From Okeania sp. KiyG1 (GTDB lineage Bacteria > Cyanobacteriota > Cyanobacteriia > Cyanobacteriales > Microcoleaceae), in NCBI RefSeq assembly GCF_014132355.1, contig NZ_BLZO01000075.1, forward strand, positions 27,396 through 91,395: a stretch of DNA of 64,000 bases, written 5' to 3'. The position numbers were made by a program, and so were the translations under genes. The first letter of the stretch is position 1; every line of letters starts with the position of its first letter. Of the stretch, positions 49,606-57,443 are shown one piece after another. The notes under the pieces are model-generated. The model made no database searches. It worked only from the letters and a program-made list of their open reading frames with translations, and was not told the DNA's origin.

Positions 49606-52005
49606 ATGAGTTATAAATCAGGTGGTGGGGGTTTATTAGCTAACGATCCAACTTATGTAGAGAGAAAACAAGATGCAGAATTATATGAAAAACTCCTAGC
49701 AGGAGAATATTGTTATGTATTTAATGCTCGTCAAATGGGTAAGTCTAGTTTACGGGCAAAAATGATAGCTAAATTACGCTCCAAAGGTTGTAAATGTGCA
49801 ACAATTGATATGATTATGTTGGGTAATTGTTCTTTACTAGAAAAATCTTGGCATGAAGGATTTTTAAGGGAATTATTTCGCGGGTTTAGTCTAATTAATA
49901 GGATCAATTTTCAAGACTGGATGGATAGTTATAAAAACTTGACAAATATCCAACATTTGGTTCTGTTTATTGAAGAAATTTTATTTAGGAATTTTCAAAA
50001 TCAGAAAATATATATTTTTATTGAGGAAATTGATACCCTAGGAAAATGTGATTTTAAAGATGATTTTTTGAGTTTTATTCGATATTGTTATAATCGCCGG
50101 ACTGAGAAAAATTCTGATTATCATCGACTGATTTTCAGTTTTTTTGGTGCAATTACTCCAGGGGATTTAATTCGAGATATAAAACGTACTCCTTTTAATA
50201 TTGGCTGTGGAATTGAGTTAACTGCATTAAGTTTTGCAGAAGCAAAGAAAAGATTAACTCAGGGATTAGAAGAAGTAGTAGAAAAGCCGGATATTGTTTT
50301 ACAAAAGGTTTTTGATTGGACTGGAGGTCAACCTTTTTTAACTCAGAAACTTTGTCAAATTATTGTTGATTATGCAGATAGTCCTCGACCAAATATTGAT
50401 AAGTTAGTACAAGAAAATATTTTGACTTCTTGGGAGGATAAAGATAATCCTCTTCATTTAAAATATATACGAAATTATTTACTTAGTGATGTTGAATTAC
50501 TGAGGTTATATCAAACAATTCTCAAGCGGGGAAAAGTTAAGTTTAATCATAGTCAACTACAGATGTCTCTAAAGTTGTCAGGTATAGTTCTGAAAAAACA
50601 AGATAAATTAGTTGTTTTTAATAAGATTTATCAGAGAATTTTTAATCAAAATTGGGTTGAGGAGCAGTTGGTAAATTTAGACAATAATCTGGATTTGCCT
50701 AAACCTAGAAGGTTGAGTATGAGTTTAGCTATTGCTAGTTTAGTATGGGTCGGAGTAATTGGTATTAGAGCTTTAGGTTGGCTCCAACCATTGGAGTTAA
50801 ATCAGTTCGATTTATTAATGCGATCGCGACTTCCAGAAAAGCCAGACCCTAATATTTTAATTGTTGAAGCTACACAAGCAGATATTAACAAATTTGGTAT
50901 TGGTAATGTTTTAAAGGATGAAATTTTGGCTGAAGTAATAACTAAAATAGATGCTTTTCAACCTGCAATTATTGGTTTAGATTTATGGCGGGAGAAACCT
51001 TTAGAATCTGAAGCTAATTATCAAAGGTTATTAACTCTTTTGGCAAATAATCAGAAAATAATTGCTGTTTGTAGTACCAGTGAATATCGCCCTAATAAAC
51101 CTGGTACGATACCTCCTGAAGGTGTGCCAAAAGAACGTTTAGGTTTTACTGATTTAGCTCTTGATAATGGTCAATTTAAAATTGTCCGTCGCCATTTAAT
51201 GTTTATGGGTACGGAAGAGAAAGACCCTTGTCAAACAGGTTATTCATTAAGTGCTAGGGTGGCTTTAGATTTTTTGGCAATTAAAGGGATTAAACCTGAA
51301 AATACTCCCGAAGGAAATGTTAGAATTGGTGATGTTACTTTAAAGAGACTGAGGAAAGGAGAAGGTATTTATCAAAATTTTGATGATGGCGGGTTTCAAA
51401 TTTCACTTAATTATAGAAACCAAGGTATCTACCAAAATTTTGATGATGGAGGGTTTCAGATTTTACTTAATTATAGAAATTCAGATAAGGTAGATAATAA
51501 AGTTGCTCAAACAATTACTATTTATGATGTTTTGAATGGGGAAATTAATGATTATTTAGTTAAGGATAAAATTGTCCTGATTGGGATTACAGACCCTGCT
51601 GCTGGTGACAAGTTTTATACTTTTTATAGTCAGATTCAGCCTCCTAATCAAAAGCAAATGTCTGGAGTTATTTTACACGCACATCAGGTTAGTCAAATTA
51701 TTAGTGCAGTTTTGGATGGCAGACCTTTAATTACTTTTTGGAGTTGGTGGGTAGAATGGTTATGGATTTTGGCTTGGTCTGTTTTGAGTTGTGTGGCAAG
51801 TAGGCATTTTTTTCGAGGTTTTTCTTTGTCCTTATTTGTAGGAGGAAATATTATTGTTTTGTACTCGGTTAGTTTGTTTGTTCTGACTCAAGGTTTTGTG
51901 GTTCCTTTGATGCCATCTATTTTGGTATTGATTGTGAATAGTACCACTTTAGTTATCAGTTATCAGTTAGACCCACCCTTTCCAAAGGGGGGTTGGGGGG
52001 ATTAA
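49606..52005 (+). CDS. AAA-like ATPase fused to a CHASE2 membrane sensor (799 aa)
   Basis: The cytosolic N-terminal ATPase (AAA_35 type) has the P-loop FNARQMGKSSLRAKM, Walker B IYIFIEEID and WTGGQPFLTQKLCQ. A membrane helix near residue 370 (AIASLVWVGVIGI) leads into an extracellular CHASE2 domain (LNQFDLLMRSRLPEKPDPNI and onward), followed by three C-terminal helices. Residues about 587-625 contain a 20-residue duplication (GIYQNFDDGGFQISLNYRNQ). The last residues, DPPFPKGGWGD, are encoded by the common CCCTTTCCAAAGGGGGG repeat. CHASE2 binds unknown external signals, and the ATPase part is presumably the output. DUF928 and CHAT genes follow on the same strand. Confidence 0.88.
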   Translation: MSYKSGGGGLLANDPTYVERKQDAELYEKLLAGEYCYVFNARQMGKSSLRAKMIAKLRSKGCKCATIDMIMLGNCSLLEKSWHEGFLRELFRGFSLINRINFQDWMDSYKNLTNIQHLVLFIEEILFRNFQNQKIYIFIEEIDTLGKCDFKDDFLSFIRYCYNRRTEKNSDYHRLIFSFFGAITPGDLIRDIKRTPFNIGCGIELTALSFAEAKKRLTQGLEEVVEKPDIVLQKVFDWTGGQPFLTQKLCQIIVDYADSPRPNIDKLVQENILTSWEDKDNPLHLKYIRNYLLSDVELLRLYQTILKRGKVKFNHSQLQMSLKLSGIVLKKQDKLVVFNKIYQRIFNQNWVEEQLVNLDNNLDLPKPRRLSMSLAIASLVWVGVIGIRALGWLQPLELNQFDLLMRSRLPEKPDPNILIVEATQADINKFGIGNVLKDEILAEVITKIDAFQPAIIGLDLWREKPLESEANYQRLLTLLANNQKIIAVCSTSEYRPNKPGTIPPEGVPKERLGFTDLALDNGQFKIVRRHLMFMGTEEKDPCQTGYSLSARVALDFLAIKGIKPENTPEGNVRIGDVTLKRLRKGEGIYQNFDDGGFQISLNYRNQGIYQNFDDGGFQILLNYRNSDKVDNKVAQTITIYDVLNGEINDYLVKDKIVLIGITDPAAGDKFYTFYSQIQPPNQKQMSGVILHAHQVSQIISAVLDGRPLITFWSWWVEWLWILAWSVLSCVASRHFFRGFSLSLFVGGNIIVLYSVSLFVLTQGFVVPLMPSILVLIVNSTTLVISYQLDPPFPKGGWGD

Positions 52006-52091
52006 AAATAAGGGCTTAATAATTCAGGTTTACGCCATAACTTTATTATAATGCTATTACTTACAAAAAGTTTTTTTCAGGAAGGAAATTT

Positions 52092-52865
52092 ATGAAATAT
52101 AAACAAGTTATTCAAGTAATTACTTCTACTGTTTATGCCTTGGGGTTATTGGTAGGGGTGACTCAAGATGACAAATTAATGAGTAAAGCTGAAAACAGCT
52201 CTTCAGACAATAGCGAATTTAAAATTCCAGAAGAAAGTAGACCAGGGGATAGAGGAGATGCAGGGAATCGAGGCGACGATTCTTGCCCTCCAATAGAAAA
52301 GCCTCTTTTAGCTCTCGTTCCTCAAACTAACTTCGGATATACTTTGGTGAGTAATCCGACTTTCTGGTTGTGTATTCCTGATGATAGCAAGTCTATTAAT
52401 TTCACTTTGATGGATGAAGCTACTAAGCACAAGATTTATCAGACTAAGTTTAATATTGAGTCTGAACGGGGAATAATTAGTGTGAAGTTACCTTCTGCAC
52501 CGCCTTTAGAGGTAGGAAGAGAATATCATTGGGCATTTGTTCTTGACTATGGAGATGGAGCAGAAGATTTGTTGGTTGATGGAGTGGTTAAACGCGTGAC
52601 AGCTAACGATAGTTTGACCAGTCGGTTAAATTCGGCTACAACTGTGATGGAAAAGATAGATATTTATGCGGAAAATGGTTTGTGGCACGAGACTATTACG
52701 GAGTTAGGAAACTTACGTCGGAGTCATCCTGATGATGTAGCGATCGCGTCTAGATGGAATAGTTTGCTACAGCAAGATCGTATCCGTTTCGAGGACTATG
52801 ATTTGACTTCAGAGCAGATTCAAGATTGTTATGATGTTGGCGGTAGTACAGTAGCATTGGCGTAA
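52092..52865 (+). CDS. DUF928 domain protein, probably exported (257 aa)
   Basis: An N-terminal hydrophobic stretch (VIQVITSTVYALGLLVGV) is followed by a polar linker with RPGDRGDAGNRGDD. The DUF928 body has PLLALVPQTNFGYTLVSNPT and FWLCIPD, REYHWAFVLDYG and a helical C-terminus (LWHETITELGNLRRSHPDD). DUF928 proteins are common in cyanobacteria near CHASE2 and CHAT genes. Their function is not known. GAAGG lies just before the ATG. It lies 86 bp after the CHASE2 gene and 120 bp before the CHAT gene. Confidence 0.85.
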   Translation: MKYKQVIQVITSTVYALGLLVGVTQDDKLMSKAENSSSDNSEFKIPEESRPGDRGDAGNRGDDSCPPIEKPLLALVPQTNFGYTLVSNPTFWLCIPDDSKSINFTLMDEATKHKIYQTKFNIESERGIISVKLPSAPPLEVGREYHWAFVLDYGDGAEDLLVDGVVKRVTANDSLTSRLNSATTVMEKIDIYAENGLWHETITELGNLRRSHPDDVAIASRWNSLLQQDRIRFEDYDLTSEQIQDCYDVGGSTVALA

Positions 52866-52985
52866 TTAGATGTTATAGGGGGCGAATGGCCATTCGCTCC
52901 TAGATAAGGATTGAACACAAAACATTTTTTATACCGAATTAAGCGTATTTGACATAAAATAAAAGTATTTTTCAGGAGGAAAATT
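52866..52985. repeat. Spacer with GGGCGAATGGCCATTCG palindrome and decayed MITE end
   Basis: A GGGGGCGAATGGCCATTCGCTCC palindrome at 52878-52900 is followed at 52921-52960 by a decayed copy of the right end of the ATATCAAATCCGG element at 19921-20066 (CATTTTTTATACCGAATTAA). A GGAGG ribosome-binding site precedes the next ATG. Confidence 0.5.
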
Positions 52986-55900
52986 ATGAAAAGTCAGTAT
53001 TTTGTCGTTGTTATTGTTGGTGTTTTTCTATTGGTGGGGGTGGTTACTCTAGTAGCGAGAAAAATTAAACCTGCTGTGGTAGCTCGAAAGTATAGGGAAG
53101 TAAAGGAAGCAGTGCGATTTGTTCTACTTTTTCTTCAGTCTGGGGAAACACAGGAAGGAGCACGATTTGTTCTACTTTTTATTCAGGCAAAGCAGTCATC
53201 GACACAGGGGAAGTATAATGAAGCTATCCCTCCATTAGAACGTGCCTTGATCATTGTAGAAAATGTAGGTGTTTCTGAAAATTCTGTTGCTGCCATGTAT
53301 GTTATTAATGAACTAGGTATGCAACACCATTATCAAGGGAATTACAAAAAAGCTTTATCTCTATACCAAAGGTCAAGGGAAATATTTGAGAAAACATTAG
53401 GAATCGACCATCCCTTTGTTGCCAAAAGCCTCAGCAACCAGGCAGAACTGTACCAACTTCAAGGGAACTACACAGAAGCTTTAACCTTATTCCAAAAGTC
53501 TTTGGCAATATTTGAGAAAGCACTAGGAGCTAACGTTCCAGCCGTCGCTACCATTCTCAACAACCAGGCAGAAGTTTACCGTCTCCAAGGGAACTACGCA
53601 GAAGCTTTACCTCTATACAAAAGGTCTCTGGTAATATTTGAGAAAGCACTAGGAGCTAACGTTCCAGCCGTCGCCACCAGTCTCAACAACCAGGCAGAAG
53701 TTTACCGTCTCCAAGGGAAGTACACAGAAGCTTTACCTCTATACAAAAGGTCTCTGGCAATCAGAGAGAAAGCGCTAGTAATCGGCCATCCTTTGGTTGC
53801 CGAAAGCCTCAATAACTTTGCATTATTCTACCAAGTCCAAGGGAAGTACACGGAAGCTTTACCCCTATTTCAAAGGTCTCTGGAAATACTAGAGAAGGTA
53901 TTAGGACCTGAGCATCCCAACATTGCTTCCAGCCTCAACAATCAGGTAGCACTGTACTATGCTCAAGGGAAGTACACGGAAGCCTTACCCCTATTCCAAA
54001 GGTCTCTGGCAATCTATGAAAAAGCATTAGGACCTAACCATCCAAACGTTGCCGCCAGCCTCAGCAACCAAGCAGAACTGTACCAGCTTCAAGGGAACTA
54101 TACAGAAGCTTTACCTTTATTTCAAAGGTCTCTGGCAATCTATGAAAAGGCATTAGGACTTGACCATCCACGGGTTGCTGCCAGCCTCAACAACCTGTCA
54201 GTAATGTACCGTGACCAAGGGAAGTACACAGAGGCTTTACCCCTATTCCAAAGGTCAAGGGCAATATTAGAGAAAGCATTAGGAACTAACTATCCAGACG
54301 TTGCTACGAGCTTTAGCAACGAGTCATCATTGTATCTTGCTCAAGGGAACATAACCAGTGCTATCGAATATCTCGCTCAAGGAATGGAAGTACAAGAAAC
54401 CACCCTCACTTCCTTACTCGCCACAGGTTCGGAAAGCCAAAAACAAGCAGCCGTGAGAAAGCTCTCAGCTACAACTTACATCACCATATCCCTACACCTC
54501 CAAGACGTACCCAATAACCTTGAAGCAGCTAACCTCTCCCTCACCACCATCCTCCGGCGCAAAGGTCGGATTCTAGACTTTATCGCTGACTCCCTCCAAG
54601 CCATCCGCGACAACCTCACCCCAGAAAACGAAAAGTTCCTGGACGACTTCATTAGCACTTGCACTCAACTAGCAAATCTGTATTACAGTAAATCTGAAAA
54701 CCGCCCCCCGCTCGAACAATACCGTCAACTATTAGATACCCTCAAACGTAAACGAGAAAAATTAGAAGCAGACCTTTCTCTTGCTAGTGTAGAATTTAGA
54801 AAAATTTCTCAACCAGTAACGATTGAAGCGGTACAAAAATTAATTCCTACTGATGCAGCATTGGTAGAAATAATGCAGTACAAACCTCACGATGCTAAAG
54901 CTAAACCAGCGGAAAGATGGGGAAAACCCCACTACGCAGCCTACATTCTCCATTCCACAGGCGCACCCCAATGGGTAGACCTGGGAGCAGCAGAACCCGT
55001 CCACAAAGCCATCACCGAATTTCGCGAAATCTTTACCTCATTAGACAAAAAGAAACTACAAAGATTAAGATTAGATCAAGAACTAATGGAAAAAGCAATT
55101 GCCAAAACTAAACAAACCGCCCGCACCTTAGATAAATTAGTCATGGAACCCATCCGCCAAAAACTCGGCAACGCCAAACACATCCTCCTCTCCCCAGACT
55201 CCCAACTCAACCTCATTCCCTTTGCTGCTCTGGTAGATGAAAACAACCAATACCTAGTGGAAAACTATACCATCACCTACCTCACCAGCGGACGAGACCT
55301 GATCCGTCTTGACCTAGACTTCCCCAGTAAACAACCACCTATGATAGTTGCAGCTCCCATCTACGATGAACCAGGTAAACCAATCTCAGAGCCACTTGCC
55401 ACCGAGAATAACCGCAGCAGCAACCAACCCTCTGTGGATATAGACAACCTGAAGTTCGGCTTCTTATCTAAAACCGAAGCAGAAGGAAAAGCTATTGCAG
55501 CAATGTTAAACGTAAAGCTATTAATGGGATTAGAAGCTACGAAAAACGCCATCAAACAAGCAAAGTCTCCAGAAATACTGCATATTGCTACCCATGCTTT
55601 CTTTCTCGAAGATGTGGAAACTCCCCCTCCTTTAGATTCGAGTAGAGATGATTTTATACTTGAGTCTGATTTGGGTATTCAAGGACTGCTATATGCACCA
55701 GTAGAAAACCCACTACTGCGTTCGGGTATTGCTTTAGCAGGTGCAAATATTCGGCAAAGTGCTACAGAAGATGGGATAATGACTGCCTTGGAAATGGCAA
55801 ATTTGAACTTAGCAGGTACTAAATTAGTAGTATTGTCTGCTTGTGAGACAGGAATAGGAGAAGTGAAAGTAGGAGAAGGAGTATATGGGTTGCGTCGAGC

Positions 55901-56132
55901 TTTAGGTCTTGCTGGTAGTGAAAGTCAGGTAATTAGTTTATGGAAAGTAGATGATTTTGGTACGCAAGAGTTGATGACTAAGTATTATGAGCGGGTGTTG
56001 AATAATCAGGAGGGGCGATCGGAGGCGTTACGACAGGTGCAGTTAGGGATGTTGGTAGATGCGATCGCCCAACATCCTTATTATTGGGCATCATTTATGC
56101 CTTCGGGAGATTGGGAGGGGATGGGAATTTAG
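52986..56132 (+). CDS. TPR-CHAT protein: membrane-anchored caspase-like protease (1048 aa)
   Basis: An N-terminal membrane helix (FVVVIVGVFLLVGVVTLVA) is followed by kinesin-light-chain-type TPRs of 42 residues (for example GNYTEALPLFQRSLAIYEKA), about eight or nine, from 53210 to 54370. A helical linker leads to the C-terminal CHAT domain, which starts near residue 610. The catalytic pair is His870 in ILHIATHAFF and Cys953 in VLSACETGIG. LSPDSQLNLIPFAAL and GLRRALGLAGSESQVISLWKV also fit. CHAT proteases are caspase/separase relatives that cut partner proteins when triggered. TPRs usually bind the partner or regulator. The stop codon lies inside the first unit of the 136-bp tandem array. Neighbouring TPRs are very similar at DNA level. 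Confidence 0.93.
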   Translation: MKSQYFVVVIVGVFLLVGVVTLVARKIKPAVVARKYREVKEAVRFVLLFLQSGETQEGARFVLLFIQAKQSSTQGKYNEAIPPLERALIIVENVGVSENSVAAMYVINELGMQHHYQGNYKKALSLYQRSREIFEKTLGIDHPFVAKSLSNQAELYQLQGNYTEALTLFQKSLAIFEKALGANVPAVATILNNQAEVYRLQGNYAEALPLYKRSLVIFEKALGANVPAVATSLNNQAEVYRLQGKYTEALPLYKRSLAIREKALVIGHPLVAESLNNFALFYQVQGKYTEALPLFQRSLEILEKVLGPEHPNIASSLNNQVALYYAQGKYTEALPLFQRSLAIYEKALGPNHPNVAASLSNQAELYQLQGNYTEALPLFQRSLAIYEKALGLDHPRVAASLNNLSVMYRDQGKYTEALPLFQRSRAILEKALGTNYPDVATSFSNESSLYLAQGNITSAIEYLAQGMEVQETTLTSLLATGSESQKQAAVRKLSATTYITISLHLQDVPNNLEAANLSLTTILRRKGRILDFIADSLQAIRDNLTPENEKFLDDFISTCTQLANLYYSKSENRPPLEQYRQLLDTLKRKREKLEADLSLASVEFRKISQPVTIEAVQKLIPTDAALVEIMQYKPHDAKAKPAERWGKPHYAAYILHSTGAPQWVDLGAAEPVHKAITEFREIFTSLDKKKLQRLRLDQELMEKAIAKTKQTARTLDKLVMEPIRQKLGNAKHILLSPDSQLNLIPFAALVDENNQYLVENYTITYLTSGRDLIRLDLDFPSKQPPMIVAAPIYDEPGKPISEPLATENNRSSNQPSVDIDNLKFGFLSKTEAEGKAIAAMLNVKLLMGLEATKNAIKQAKSPEILHIATHAFFLEDVETPPPLDSSRDDFILESDLGIQGLLYAPVENPLLRSGIALAGANIRQSATEDGIMTALEMANLNLAGTKLVVLSACETGIGEVKVGEGVYGLRRALGLAGSESQVISLWKVDDFGTQELMTKYYERVLNNQEGRSEALRQVQLGMLVDAIAQHPYYWASFMPSGDWEGMGI

Positions 56133-57069
56133 AATTGAGAATTTATAATTTACGCTATATCGCTATATCGCTATATATAGTGTTTACTACTATTGGACAA
56201 TAGTTATTGCACTCTATCAATAGCGTATGTGCCTAAGTCCTGGAATTAATTAGCACTAGGGAATTTAGAATTGAGAATTTAGAATTTACGCTATATCGCT
56301 ATATCGCTATATATAGTGTCCACTACTATTGGACAATAGTTATTGCACTCTATCAATAGCGTATGTGCCTAAGTCCTGGAATTAATTAGCACTAGGGAAT
56401 TTAGAATTGAGAATTTAGAATTTACGCTATATCGCTATATCGCTATATATAGTGTCCACTACTATTGGACAATAGTTATTGCACTCTATCAATAGCGTAT
56501 GTGCCTAAGTCCTGGAATTAATTAGCACTAGGGAATTTAGAATTGAGAATTTATAATTTACGCTATATCGCTATATCGCTATATATAGTGTTCACTACTA
56601 TTGGACAATAGTTATTGCACTCTATAAATAGCGTATGTGCCTAAATCCTGGAATTAATTAGCACTAGGGAATTTAGAATTGAGAATTTAGAATTTACGCT
56701 ATATCGCTATATCGCTATATATAGTGTTTACTACTATTGTCCAATAGTTATTGCACTCTATAAATAGCGTATGTGCCTAAGTCCTGGAATTAATTAGCAC
56801 TAGGGAATTTAGAATTGAGAATTTAGAATTTACGCTATATCGCTATATCGCTATATATAGTGTTCACTACTATTGTCCAATAGTTATTGCACTCTATAAA
56901 TAGCGTATGTGCCTAAATCCTGGAATTAATTAGCACTAGGGAATTTAGAATTGAGAATTTATAATTTACGCTATATCGCTATATCGCTATATATAGTGTT
57001 TACTACTATTGGACAATAGTTATTGCACTCTATAAATAGCGTATGTGCCTAAATCCTGGAATTAATTAG
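56123..57069. repeat. Seven tandem 136-bp units with nested palindromes
   Basis: Units start at 56123, 56259, 56395, 56531, 56667, 56803 and 56939, exactly 136 bp apart. The last is slightly short. Each contains CGCTATAT three times in a row, an outer inverted pair CGCTATATATAG / CTATAAATAGCG, and an inner palindrome CTATTG-GA-CAATAG. It ends near CCTAAGTCCTGGAATTAATT. Identity between units is very high. Units 5 and 6 have the inner palindrome in the opposite orientation (CTATTG-TC-CAATAG). Units 1-3 have TCTATCAATAGCG and units 4-7 have TCTATAAATAGCG. No gene is encoded. It is not CRISPR because there are no unique spacers. Confidence 0.92.
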
Positions 57070-57157
57070 GACTTACGCATGAATGCTATTGGTAGGGTGT
57101 GTTAGCGCACTTCGTAACTGAGGAATATCCTTTATGTAGTGCCTTTGCGTAAGTCCT
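57068..57157. repeat. MITE-like element with AGGACTTACGCA ends (90 bp)
   Basis: Inverted ends AGGACTTACGCA and TGCGTAAGTCCT directly abut the tandem array. The same word in altered form (CCTAAGTCCTGG) closes each array unit, so the array may have grown from such an element. Confidence 0.7.
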
Positions 57158-57204
57158 GTTAATGTTATGTACGGTTGAATAGTTATATAGCAACCGTCAA
57201 GGCG

Positions 57205-57270
57205 GTTAGGACAATTAGTGCGAGCATCTTGCTCGCGTCATAAATCATCATAATTACCCGATGTCCTAAC
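57205..57270. repeat. Small inverted-repeat element with GTTAGGACA ends
   Basis: Ends GTTAGGACA and TGTCCTAAC enclose a GCGAGCATCTTGCTCGC hairpin. An outer TATAGCA (57185) and TGCTATA (57286) suggest nesting. A half end of the ATATCATGTCCGG family (GTTATGTACGGTTGAATA) lies at 57164-57181. Confidence 0.5.
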
Positions 57271-57443
57271 TATAGTGGCGACTGCTATACAGCAGATTCC
57301 AAAAATCATTAATATTTGGAATAGGCAAGATGACAAAACTATTGCTAGGGAAAATATTGGCTGCGATCGCTTTTGCTATGATGTAGTAAACCAATTTAAA
57401 AATTTTTAAACAATAAATTTAGACATCAGTAGGATTTAGCAGT

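Noticed and set aside
56123-57069. CRISPR array
   Set aside because: The units are contiguous 136-bp repeats without unique spacers, and no cas genes are present.
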